A stretch of 22,600 bases of DNA, taken from the IMG/VR virus record IMGVR_UViG_3300028025_005877, positions 1-22,600 of that record, one strand, 5' to 3'. The translations under genes and the position numbers were made by a program. The notes beneath the pieces were generated by a model that worked only from the letters and a program-made list of their open reading frames with translations, ran no database searches and was not told the DNA's origin. This stretch comes from a virus. This document shows, one piece after another, positions 7,192 through 13,004 of the stretch (its first letter is position 1; every line of letters begins with the position of its first letter).

Positions 7192-8120
7192 TCCCACCAG
7201 TCAGCCCACCACTCTCCGTCACTGACGTTGTACAAGTCAGTATTGAGGTAGAGCAGGTCACTTGAAGTGGTGCGGTAGCCGCAGCAGATTGCCCCAGCGG
7301 TTGACCCATAGAGCAGCACGACCATTGCGTCGTATGTTTCAAGGCCATACATTGATGCGGTTGCGGCGATGGCGCCGCTTACAAATGCCGCAGCACCAGA
7401 GGTACCAGTTTGCCTCATCTGCCCGTTAAGAGGGTGATACACGGTAAGGTTTTCCCCAGGGGCATAGAGGGAAATGCATGGACCGATATTGCTGGCCCTA
7501 GATCGCAAGTCCAATCGAGTGGAAGAGCCAATCGTAAGCGCGCTATCGGCTCGCGCTGGGCTGTATCGGCAAGCATCTCGGCCTTCGTTACCTGCGGCAA
7601 CAACTACTGGGAATCCAGCGTCAACCATCTCGTTTACCTTGTCGTCAATAGATTGCGTTGCCGCCCCACTAACAGACATGTTTACTACAGATGTACCTGG
7701 GTCAGCATTTTGCAAAATCCAATTTAAACCAGCAATGATGTTCTTTGGGTTTCCCTTACCCGCGCAATTCATAACGCGCACAGAAACAATCTTTGCCTTT
7801 TGCGCAAGGCCGATGTTCCGACCCGCAATGATTGAAGCGATCATGCTCCCGTGATAAGCGCCACACGCAACCTTGCCGTCGGAAAATGCGCTGTACCCCT
7901 GCTCAACGCCACCCTTGAACATTTTGGAGTCGTATACGCCGCTGTCCACGACATAGACGGTAATGCCAGCGCCATACTCCTTGCCGTTCCAGCTCTTGCC
8001 ATCCATGATGTGGGCGCGCTGATTGACTCGGTCGTGCTCCCAGCCAGCAACGGAGAACTGGTTTGGGTCAACGGTGTTTGGAACCGCCAGCAGCGCTGCG
8101 GCAAGAATGAATCGAATCAC
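7188..8120 (-). CDS. Secreted subtilisin-like serine protease (S8)
   Basis: The 310-residue product starts at GTG 8120, whose GTGA overlaps the upstream stop. A longer reading from 8195 only adds residues from within the neighbour. Residues 1-16 are a short hydrophobic signal peptide (VIRFILAAALLAVPNTV, first residue read as Met). The catalytic Asp is D59 (VVDSGVYD), His is H90 (YHGSMIASIIAG), the oxyanion Asn is N178 (AAGNEG) and Ser is S241 (GTSGAAAFVSGA). All are intact, so an active protease is expected. No I9-type inhibitor propeptide lies between the signal and the catalytic domain, which is unusual. Several Cys residues (e.g. the CC pair near 279) suit an exported protein. It is the last gene of the ten-gene operon. 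The target is unknown. Confidence 0.88.
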   Translation of the reverse strand: MIRFILAAALLAVPNTVDPNQFSVAGWEHDRVNQRAHIMDGKSWNGKEYGAGITVYVVDSGVYDSKMFKGGVEQGYSAFSDGKVACGAYHGSMIASIIAGRNIGLAQKAKIVSVRVMNCAGKGNPKNIIAGLNWILQNADPGTSVVNMSVSGAATQSIDDKVNEMVDAGFPVVVAAGNEGRDACRYSPARADSALTIGSSTRLDLRSRASNIGPCISLYAPGENLTVYHPLNGQMRQTGTSGAAAFVSGAIAATASMYGLETYDAMVVLLYGSTAGAICCGYRTTSSDLLYLNTDLYNVSDGEWWADWWD

Positions 8121-8452
8121 GCTAGATGCTCGTTGATAATTTCTGGCGTGTTGGCATCTTCGTCCACAAAGACGGGTGTTGATTCGCCCACCCAAGCACC
8201 TTGGATATTGAACGAAAAGTATTCCTCTGCCTCGGCAAAGAAGTCTCGATCCCCACGGTAGGCATCGTTGTCGTCAAATTCCTTATTGTCATAGGCGTCT
8301 GCTGCAAATTGATTAACAAGCTTAGCCAGGATCTTGTTCTTGCTATAGACAATAAGGGGCTTGTTGAACTGCCACCCTAGGCCAATAATGCAGTCGTCCC
8401 AGCCGTCAGCCAGCAAGACATCGTAAGCAGGAACACTAGACTTCTCGTTCAT
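8117..8452 (-). CDS. Hypothetical phage protein, 111 aa
   Basis: The product is acidic and soluble, with no signal peptide or membrane segment. Visible features are an N-terminal hydrophobic half (CIIGLGWQFNKPLIVYSKNKIL, residues 21-42) that looks like beta strands around a short helix, an Asp/Glu-rich middle (KEFDDNDAYRGDRDFFAEAEEYF) and a conserved-looking GAWVGESTPVFVDEDA near the end. I do not recognise a family. The ATG at 8452 has a strong AGGAGGG ribosome binding site. The gene overlaps the upstream zinc protein by 17 bases and the downstream subtilase by four, so all three are co-expressed. A link to the protease is only positional. Confidence 0.7.
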   Translation of the reverse strand: MNEKSSVPAYDVLLADGWDDCIIGLGWQFNKPLIVYSKNKILAKLVNQFAADAYDNKEFDDNDAYRGDRDFFAEAEEYFSFNIQGAWVGESTPVFVDEDANTPEIINEHLA

Positions 8453-8648
8453 CTTCCCTCCTTTTTACGCGGAACAGCCGCGTTGCCCGACACACCATGC
8501 AAGAGGCGTGCTTAAAGTCTTGGTGCAAGGTATTGCTTTGAACGGATTGCACTACATCGCTTTGTCGGTCATCCCCGCACACCGAGCAAACCCATACATC
8601 TTGGGGCTGGGTGTAAGCGTATCCGATAGTGTCACTCTTCTTCAACAA
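8436..8648 (-). CDS. Small Cys4 zinc-ribbon protein, 70 aa
   Basis: The 70-residue product has two CxxC knuckles: CSVC near residues 21-24 and CMVC near 50-53, separated by about 25 residues, with a basic C-terminus (RLFRVKRREDERE). This looks like a zinc ribbon of the kind used for nucleic acid or protein binding. The start is TTG at 8648 (or the next codon, also TTG), with a GAGG element six bases upstream. A GTG near 8635 is out of frame and soon stopped. It overlaps both neighbours by 17 bases, typical of this operon. Function unknown. Confidence 0.65.
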   Translation of the reverse strand: MLKKSDTIGYAYTQPQDVWVCSVCGDDRQSDVVQSVQSNTLHQDFKHASCMVCRATRLFRVKRREDEREV

Positions 8649-8940
8649 CGCGGGCCTCGCAGGTATTTACCCACCTAGAAACGGCAATAATCTTGTCGTC
8701 GCGGGTTTGCAGCACACCCTTGTTTACAAGCTGTCGGACAAGTTCTTCGTTTTCGCTCCACCACTTCAGCCAAAACCAGCCCTCGATGGGCGTCTGCTTT
8801 TCAACGACACAGGAGATGCGCGCGTATGGCTCGCCAGTGTCTGCCATAACGGCCTCACAGGAATCCCCGTCTTGCACGACCCTAATGAGGGCGTCACCAG
8901 ACTTGTCGTCTACGTACTGGAACACTCGCTCAACCAACAT
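8632..8940 (-). CDS. Hypothetical phage protein, 102 aa
   Basis: The start chosen is ATG 8940, which has an AAGGAG ribosome binding site. An upstream in-frame start at 9042 would add a basic segment that is only the shadow of the next gene. The product (MLVERVFQYVDDKSGDALIRV...) is soluble and mixed alpha/beta, with a striking Trp cluster (GWFWLKWW, about residues 54-61) and an acidic tail ending in EEE. No family recognised. It overlaps the upstream gene by 11 bases and the downstream zinc protein by 17. Confidence 0.65.
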   Translation of the reverse strand: MLVERVFQYVDDKSGDALIRVVQDGDSCEAVMADTGEPYARISCVVEKQTPIEGWFWLKWWSENEELVRQLVNKGVLQTRDDKIIAVSRWVNTCEARVVEEE

Positions 8941-9343
8941 CTGCTTTCTCCTTTTGCTTCTTAGTAAGCTGCGTCTTGCGTGCAACAACGTGGTTTGCCC
9001 ACGCGCTTGCCGCGTCAATGAGCCCAGCGGGGCTCTTGGCACTCACCATACAGGTAAATGGGATCTTGTTCAACTTGACAACTGCAATAAAACGCCAATT
9101 AGAGTGTCCCTCGGAGGGCGGGAGGATTGCCCCTTCAATCTCGCACTTCTCGTAATTACCAATCAGCAAAATGTCTGCAATGTTTTGGCTAATCTCGCCT
9201 TCAAGCACCGCCTCTGCTCCTGGAGTCCAGCGCTCTGGGAGGAGGCCAAGAGTCCTTGCGGTTGAGCTGTAGGCGGCGTTAAGCCAACCGCGCAGCCAGT
9301 CGTGGTCATAGTCCTGGGTCATCTTTGCCTTCTTCTTGCTCAT
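8930..9343 (-). CDS. Hypothetical phage protein, up to 137 aa
   Basis: A soluble protein with a Trp/Tyr-rich start (DYDHDWLRGWLNAAYSS), a central beta region (NWRFIAVVKLNKIPFTCMV) and a Lys-rich C-terminus. Two starts are possible. ATG 9343 begins MSKKKAKM with a weak upstream signal. ATG 9322 (MTQDYDHD) has an AAGG element five bases upstream and would shorten the overlap with the previous gene from 38 to 17 bases. I keep the longer form but the shorter one may be right. No family recognised. Confidence 0.65.
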   Translation of the reverse strand: MSKKKAKMTQDYDHDWLRGWLNAAYSSTARTLGLLPERWTPGAEAVLEGEISQNIADILLIGNYEKCEIEGAILPPSEGHSNWRFIAVVKLNKIPFTCMVSAKSPAGLIDAASAWANHVVARKTQLTKKQKEKADVG

Positions 9344-9542
9344 TCAGCACGTACCCTTTCAATAAAGACGGGGAATCCGACACATACCTTACAAATGAAA
9401 GCAGCCTTTCGGTCTCGGCATAAACTTTTTCTGGGTGTCCTGCAACAGTAGAGCCAATGACCATCAGTGTTTCGCTGTCATACACCTCGGAAGAGCATTG
9501 TCCGTCTTCTAGCGTTGTATAGACGGCGGGAAACCAGACCAT
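9306..9542 (-). CDS. Hypothetical phage protein, 78 aa
   Basis: The start is ATG 9542, which shares one base with the TAA of the previous gene (TAATG) and follows an AGAGG element. A longer in-frame reading to 9614 only repeats the neighbour's 3' end. The product starts MVWFPAVYTTLEDGQCSSEV, has an alpha/beta pattern and ends in an acidic tail (NEQEEGKDD). There are no motifs I can assign, no signal peptide and no membrane segment. It is the fifth gene of the operon counted from 11559. Confidence 0.6.
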   Translation of the reverse strand: MVWFPAVYTTLEDGQCSSEVYDSETLMVIGSTVAGHPEKVYAETERLLSFVRYVSDSPSLLKGYVLNEQEEGKDDPGL

Positions 9543-10045
9543 TACATCCTCTTGGCGTTTGGCGATAGCCGCATGTCGCTGTATTCGCGCAGGGGGCAAT
9601 TGCTCCAATGGCAATAGCTGTCCTTGCTTTCAGCAGAACCGCCTACGCAATCCTCGCACATCTTGCGAATGGCAAGCAACATTCCAGCCGCCTGCGTAGC
9701 GCCCTGCAACTTGTTAACAGACTTCTCAATCTTATCTACGGTCTCCGTCAGCGTGTCAATCTTAGAAATCACACTGCTGACTTCTGCGCCGCTGTCCTCT
9801 TCCGCCTCGGCAATGATGTCAACCAGCTCTGGATGATTGTTCTTGACGTACTCAATCACTGCCACTGAGTAATCAGCGGGGATAGAGCGCTGGTTGCTTG
9901 CGTATGCCTCCACCGTTCGTGGGGAGCGGCGGTGCTCTGGCGATAGGACCTCGTTCATTCGCTGGGCAAACATCTTTGCCGCGCTTCCGCGTGAATTGTG
10001 CGGGAATACCGATTGAGCAATTTGTGCCAGCAAATCAGACCGCAT
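9542..10045 (-). CDS. Probable DNA-binding protein with C-terminal zinc motif
   Basis: The 167-residue product starts at ATG 10045 with an AAGGAG ribosome binding site. The upstream in-frame extension is a shadow. The N-terminal 65 residues (KMFAQRMNEVLSP...RTVEAYASN) look like a helix-turn-helix domain of phage-regulator type. Residues about 88-115 form a coiled coil (ISKIDTLTETVDKIEKSV). The C-terminus has cysteines C130, C133, C145 and C150 in the pattern CxxCxGG...C...CPLR. I recognise this pattern from the ends of small phage DNA-associated proteins, where it probably binds zinc. It lies directly after the glycosyltransferase, overlapping by 11 bases. The exact role is unknown. Confidence 0.7.
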   Translation of the reverse strand: MRSDLLAQIAQSVFPHNSRGSAAKMFAQRMNEVLSPEHRRSPRTVEAYASNQRSIPADYSVAVIEYVKNNHPELVDIIAEAEEDSGAEVSSVISKIDTLTETVDKIEKSVNKLQGATQAAGMLLAIRKMCEDCVGGSAESKDSYCHWSNCPLREYSDMRLSPNAKRM

Positions 10046-10871
10046 TCTTCTTCTCCTTTTCTGCCATAAACTCCGTAATTGTTTCCGCAATGCCCTTCCA
10101 ATTGAACTCGATAGCCAACTGGCCGTGGTGCTTTGTCTTGGCTGCAACCAGTAGGTCTACTTCTCCGCCAATCTTCCGCCAATTGTTGCAGAAGGTGTAG
10201 TCCTCTCCGTATTGAGTCTTTGTTTCCTCGTCCTGAGAGTAACTAAAAAACTGATAAAGCTTTCCCTGGGTTGTGTTGAAATAGTTGTCTGGGTTTTCAG
10301 CCATTAACTTCTCAAAAGCTTCGCGCTTTACCATCATGGCGCCAGTGCCAACCTTCAAGACCTTTGCAAAACCAGCTTCATCCACCTTGAAAACATCCTC
10401 CTCCGTGGAGAAGTTTCCTTCGGCAATAAGGGCTGGGTAGAGTTCCAGGCTTGTGTTTGGGTACGCAGAAACGAACTCGCCCAAACGGTTCCAAACAACT
10501 TCCCTCTTAGAGCACGGCAGCGCGCTGACCATGCGGTCATGACCGAGTAGGTACAAAATGTGCCTTGGGTCAACCTGGATGTCGCTGTCAATCATAAACA
10601 GGTGAGTTGCTTTGGTCTCCAAGAATTGCTTAGTGAGTTCGTTTCGCGCAAGCGGAAGAATGGAGTTGCCCGCAAGGACCTTCCACGTAAAGGAAATACC
10701 CTGCTCAATGCACAGCTTCTGCAACTGCATAACCGTTGCAACGCAACCAGCGTGTAGCCTGCCGTCCAGCGTAGGAGTTGCAACGCAGATGCCGACACTC
10801 TTTTGTGGCGTGCCAACGCTTTGCGAATCAAACGACCTAGGGTTCCTTGCTCGCTTTGACTTCTTACTCAC
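10035..10871 (-). CDS. GT-A fold glycosyltransferase
   Basis: The 278-residue protein has a GT-A-like N-terminal nucleotide-sugar fold. It has an opening strand GICVATPTLDGR (about 27-38), an LARNELTKQFLET helix (74-86) and a DxD metal-binding motif in FMIDSDIQ (D95-S-D97). A later GTGAMMVKREAF strand-helix and a GEDYTFCNNWRKIGG segment are typical of the acceptor side. It lacks a membrane segment, so it acts in the cytosol. It overlaps the Nmad1 gene by four bases and the zinc-motif gene by 11. Its pairing with Nmad1, away from the glycan cluster at 15500-20000, suggests transfer of sugar to a modified DNA base. Protein glycosylation is the alternative. Confidence 0.85.
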   Translation of the reverse strand: MSKKSKRARNPRSFDSQSVGTPQKSVGICVATPTLDGRLHAGCVATVMQLQKLCIEQGISFTWKVLAGNSILPLARNELTKQFLETKATHLFMIDSDIQVDPRHILYLLGHDRMVSALPCSKREVVWNRLGEFVSAYPNTSLELYPALIAEGNFSTEEDVFKVDEAGFAKVLKVGTGAMMVKREAFEKLMAENPDNYFNTTQGKLYQFFSYSQDEETKTQYGEDYTFCNNWRKIGGEVDLLVAAKTKHHGQLAIEFNWKGIAETITEFMAEKEKKNAV

Positions 10872-11335
10872 TTCTTCTTCGCTCCCATCACATTCACCCT
10901 AAGGTTTGCCAGCGAGAGATTGGGTGCATCCCCTCGCGGAGCCTTCGCTTCCTTTTCAAAGCGGTGAAGTTCTGCTGGGAGACCATCAAGCGGCCGCCCC
11001 CACTTAGATCGCTGAAGCGCAACGGTGATGAGCGCATAGTTTGCAATGTCAAGCATTGTATCGGCGAGCGACTCGTCACCGCCGTCTGGCAGAGGGTCAA
11101 GGGTGACCTCTCCGTCAACAACCTTCCCGTTGAGGAAGCGCTTGGCTCGCTCAATCTTGTCGTAGGCAATGCGGCTAACCACGCCGTGAATTCCAAGCTG
11201 CTGAATGTTTGAGTCTCCGTATCGTTCCTGCTTGCGCACAAGAAGGGCAAACGCTTCGGAGTAGATCTCCGCAAAGGTCGCCTCAAAGCTCTGCTCTGCC
11301 GTAGCTACAACCCGGCCCTTTGTTGGATTAGCCAA
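10868..11335 (-). CDS. DUF1599 / Nmad1-type nucleotide-modification protein
   Basis: This 155-residue all-helical protein has the signature elements of DUF1599 (nucleotide modification associated domain 1): RKQERYGDSN (35-43), an IHGVVSRIAYDKIERA helix (49-64) and a GDESLADTMLDIANYALI helix (86-103) with the acidic cluster expected to bind metal. The family occurs in phages and was predicted by comparative genomics to act in base hypermodification. Its enzymatic reaction is not established. The start is TTG 11335, with a strong AGGAGG ribosome binding site four bases upstream. It overlaps the next gene, a glycosyltransferase, by ATGA, and the previous gene by 31 bases. Family assignment is by motif recognition, without a search. 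Confidence 0.8.
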   Translation of the reverse strand: MANPTKGRVVATAEQSFEATFAEIYSEAFALLVRKQERYGDSNIQQLGIHGVVSRIAYDKIERAKRFLNGKVVDGEVTLDPLPDGGDESLADTMLDIANYALITVALQRSKWGRPLDGLPAELHRFEKEAKAPRGDAPNLSLANLRVNVMGAKKK

Positions 11336-11559
11336 TTTGCCTCCTTCTCCGTGACTCGCATGAGTACGGCTGCATCGATGTGCTGGCCACAGATTACCAG
11401 ATAGGGCTCCAGGTCGTCCTCGGAGCGGGGCTCCAGGGTAAGGGTGATTGGATTGTCCTGCGACCAGAGAATCCAGATAGCCCGAGCGCGTTGACTTGGG
11501 AACGAATGACTTTCCATTGGCGCAGTATGGCAGATTTGTGAGAAGTCCACAAGTCTCAT
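11305..11559 (-). CDS. Hypothetical protein, first gene of operon, apparently leaderless
   Basis: The 84-residue product begins MRLVDFSQICHTAPM and has an alpha/beta pattern (ITLTLEPRSEDDLEPYLVICG). No family recognised. The ATG at 11559 has no ribosome binding site. Instead it lies a few bases after a -10 element, so the mRNA should start at or next to the start codon. An internal ATG at 11517 also lacks a ribosome binding site. It heads the ten-gene operon that ends with the subtilase and overlaps the Nmad1 gene by 31 bases. Real gene status rests on promoter position, frame length and tight overlap. Confidence 0.6.
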   Translation of the reverse strand: MRLVDFSQICHTAPMESHSFPSQRARAIWILWSQDNPITLTLEPRSEDDLEPYLVICGQHIDAAVLMRVTEKEANWLIQQRAGL

Positions 11560-11575
11560 AGGGCCATGATAGTAT
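11546..11575 (+). promoter_or_regulatory. Possible promoter for the structured RNA
   Basis: TCCACA (11546-11551), an 18-base spacer and TAGTAT (11570-11575) could serve as a plus-strand promoter. Transcription would begin near 11582, just before the first paired element of the RNA. The same ATAGTAT core serves as the -10 of the divergent operon on the other strand. The -35 match is only four of six, so this is tentative. Confidence 0.3.
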
Positions 11576-11597
11576 GTAATTTGCCGCCCCTCCTCAA
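11566..11597 (-). promoter_or_regulatory. Sigma70-like promoter for the 11559-7188 operon
   Basis: TTGAGG (11597-11592, minus strand), a 17-base spacer and TACTAT (11574-11569) fit a sigma70-like promoter. An overlapping TATCAT at 11571-11566 lies exactly six bases before the ATG at 11559, the same spacing as at the terminase operon. Either box would give an mRNA with almost no leader. The -35 lies within the first hairpin of the plus-strand structured RNA. Confidence 0.5.
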
Positions 11598-11740
11598 CGG
11601 GAGGCAGCTCGCCGACGGTATGGTCGGCTAGGGCGGGAAGGTTAACGAGGCTTTGAGGGCCTCATGAAACGGTGTTGGCGGCCGCGCGAGCCGACGGGCT
11701 GCGTCGCATCCAGGCGTTCCTCCGTTGCCTTCCCGCCGAC
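11582..11740 (+). ncRNA. GC-rich structured RNA (leader or ncRNA), class unknown
   Basis: This stretch is clearly GC-richer than its neighbours and is full of complementary segments. Hairpin A pairs 11589-11593 with 11600-11604. Hairpin B pairs GCCGAC 11611-11616 with GTCGGC 11623-11628. A long-range helix pairs 11632-11641 with 11728-11737, ten perfect pairs. Hairpin C pairs 11647-11651 with 11659-11663. An inner helix pairs 11668-11672 with 11722-11726, and a further hairpin pairs 11674-11679 with 11690-11695 (one G-U). An alternative closing helix, 11584-11588 with 11632-11636, would enclose hairpins A and B and excludes part of the ten-base helix. It ends 19 bases before the ATG of the small gene at 11759, leaving its ribosome binding site free. 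I do not recognise it as tmRNA, RNase P RNA, SRP RNA, a known ribozyme or a known riboswitch. Confidence 0.6.
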
Positions 11741-11758
11741 CTATTGATAGAGGTGTTT

Positions 11759-11944
11759 ATGGCCGGTAAGAAAACTCTTGCAAAGAACAAAGGCGAAAAG
11801 AAAGCCGAAACGCTTACGAAGCGTATCTGCTCAGTATGCGATCAGCCTATGCTCGCAAGCCAAATAAGGTCTAAGTATGTAATTAGCTTTGTTGGCGCGA
11901 AGAGCAGCTCGCGTCTTTTGCACCATCACGCAAAGTGCGCCTAG
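11759..11944 (+). CDS. Small basic Cys/His protein (61 aa)
   Basis: The start is ATG 11759 with AGAGGTG five bases upstream. An in-frame GTG at 11672 would translate the structured RNA and is rejected. The N-terminal 22 residues are Lys-rich (MAGKKTLAKNKGEKKAET). These are followed by CSVC (residues 24-27) and a C-terminal HHHAKC, giving a C-x2-C...H...C set that could hold one zinc. The product resembles a small nucleic-acid-binding or ribosome-associated protein in composition, but I cannot name a family. It is the only protein gene of its plus-strand island, behind the structured RNA. Its stop overlaps the stop of the convergent gene at 11941. Confidence 0.65.
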   Translation: MAGKKTLAKNKGEKKAETLTKRICSVCDQPMLASQIRSKYVISFVGAKSSSRLLHHHAKCA

Positions 11945-12456
11945 CCCCACAGCCCGTATTCTGATGGTGGCGGCGGCACGTATCCTGGAAGCGTTGTAAT
12001 GTCATGCAGATGAGCCTTGGGCACAAAGTACAGCGCCTTGTCTTCGTGGTAGTACTTCTCCTCCATGCCCTCTTTCGCAGACATCCATCCAACTACTTCA
12101 AAAATAAAGTTCCTCATATCCGCTGGCAAGACAAGAACGTAGATTGACTTCTTGCTGTCTGCTTTGCGGATAGACAAATCCTGATAGTGGCCAGGTCGGA
12201 ATCGGACTTGTACGTTTTCCCCAACGTCTGCGCCCTTAAAGGTGTCGATGTCTTCTCCTGTCCACGGTAGTCCCGTTGCAACGGAGGCTGCCACCTCGCC
12301 CATAGCGCCCTCGATGTGCTGCTTCCAGCCATCTCGCTCCCAGTTGTATCTGTCCTTTAGTCCGTCCTTAATTGCGCGCAACTCCCGCAGGGCGCCAGCA
12401 ATAACGGCACGCTCGATTTGCTTCTGGTTCAACTGCACCATGACTGAATTAGTCAC
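11941..12456 (-). CDS. Phage protein with PD-(D/E)XK-nuclease-like pattern
   Basis: The 171-residue product starts at GTG 12456 (GTGA overlap with the nusG stop). An ATG five codons further in is the alternative. A long N-terminal helix region (about 10-50) leads to GAMGEVAASVATGLPW (50-65, with E54). Then follow TFKGADVGENVQVRFRP (72-88), strands YVLVLPADM and IFEVVGWMSAKEG, and a final YFVPKAHL. This E...D..xVR...VLV...GW...FVP order is one I recognise from a widespread group of phage and actinobacterial proteins that look like restriction-endonuclease-fold nucleases. The usual ExK is replaced by QxR, so activity is uncertain. It is the last gene of the minus-strand operon. Confidence 0.6.
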   Translation of the reverse strand: MTNSVMVQLNQKQIERAVIAGALRELRAIKDGLKDRYNWERDGWKQHIEGAMGEVAASVATGLPWTGEDIDTFKGADVGENVQVRFRPGHYQDLSIRKADSKKSIYVLVLPADMRNFIFEVVGWMSAKEGMEEKYYHEDKALYFVPKAHLHDITTLPGYVPPPPSEYGLWG

Positions 12457-13004
12457 TGCTTTGTAACCTCCGAATAACTAAGCTCTACCACCGTTTCCCT
12501 ACCAAAGAACGATAGAGCTACCTTTAGCCTCTGTTTCTGGTCGTCCGCAAGGAACACTGAGCCGATCATCTCCGCAAAGGGCCCAACAACGATCTTGACG
12601 CTGTCCCCATTGTTAAAGATGTTAGTCGGCTTTGGCACTTTCTTTTCCCCCACTCCAAGAATGACATTCATCTCCGCCTGCGTAATTGGCGACGGGTCGT
12701 TTCGGTGGTTCTGAAGCGAGTTGTTATTGGCAAAACCCGCTATTGACGGGGTGCCCTTTACAACGAAGAAGCTTTCTGGGCTCATAACCATTTCAATAAA
12801 TATGTATCCCGGATAGATGCACTCATCAACTTTATGCCTTTTGCCCCCACTCCACTTGTTTACCTCTCGTCTTGGGATAAAGACTGTTCGGAATAGGTCT
12901 TCCATGCCCATAGAGGTTATGCGCTGCTCCAGCAGGCGCTTAGCGCGCTCTTCCCTGCCAGGCATGCAATAGGCTCCGTACCAAGAGAATTTAGTGTCGT
13001 TCAT
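12453..13004 (-). CDS. nusG: Phage-encoded NusG-type transcription elongation factor
   Basis: This 183-residue protein has the complete NusG layout. The NGN domain (about 7-116) opens with WYGAYCMPGRE and contains VFIPRREVNKW and the diagnostic YPGYIFIEM (64-72), followed by VVKGTPSIAGFANN (81-94). A linker (117-128) leads to a KOW domain (129-183) with GDSVKIVVGPFAEMIGSV. In bacteria, NusG binds RNA polymerase through NGN and partners such as Rho or ribosomal S10 through KOW. Specialised paralogues (RfaH, LoaP) prevent termination on chosen operons. Host NusG is normally a chromosomal gene, so a copy inside a phage operon is unusual. Both neighbours overlap by four bases. The start is ATG 13004 after an AAGG element. 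Which transcripts it acts on is unknown. Confidence 0.92.
   Translation of the reverse strand: MNDTKFSWYGAYCMPGREERAKRLLEQRITSMGMEDLFRTVFIPRREVNKWSGGKRHKVDECIYPGYIFIEMVMSPESFFVVKGTPSIAGFANNNSLQNHRNDPSPITQAEMNVILGVGEKKVPKPTNIFNNGDSVKIVVGPFAEMIGSVFLADDQKQRLKVALSFFGRETVVELSYSEVTKQ

Noticed and set aside
11582-11740. Hammerhead, HDV-like or twister ribozyme, tmRNA or RNase P RNA
   Set aside because: I looked for their core sequences and fold orders. Only fragments such as GAAAC appear, without the rest of any catalytic core.
11672-11758. Extended start (GTG 11672) for the small Cys/His gene
   Set aside because: It would translate the structured RNA into a biased Arg/Ala/Leu peptide and lacks a ribosome binding site, while ATG 11759 has one.
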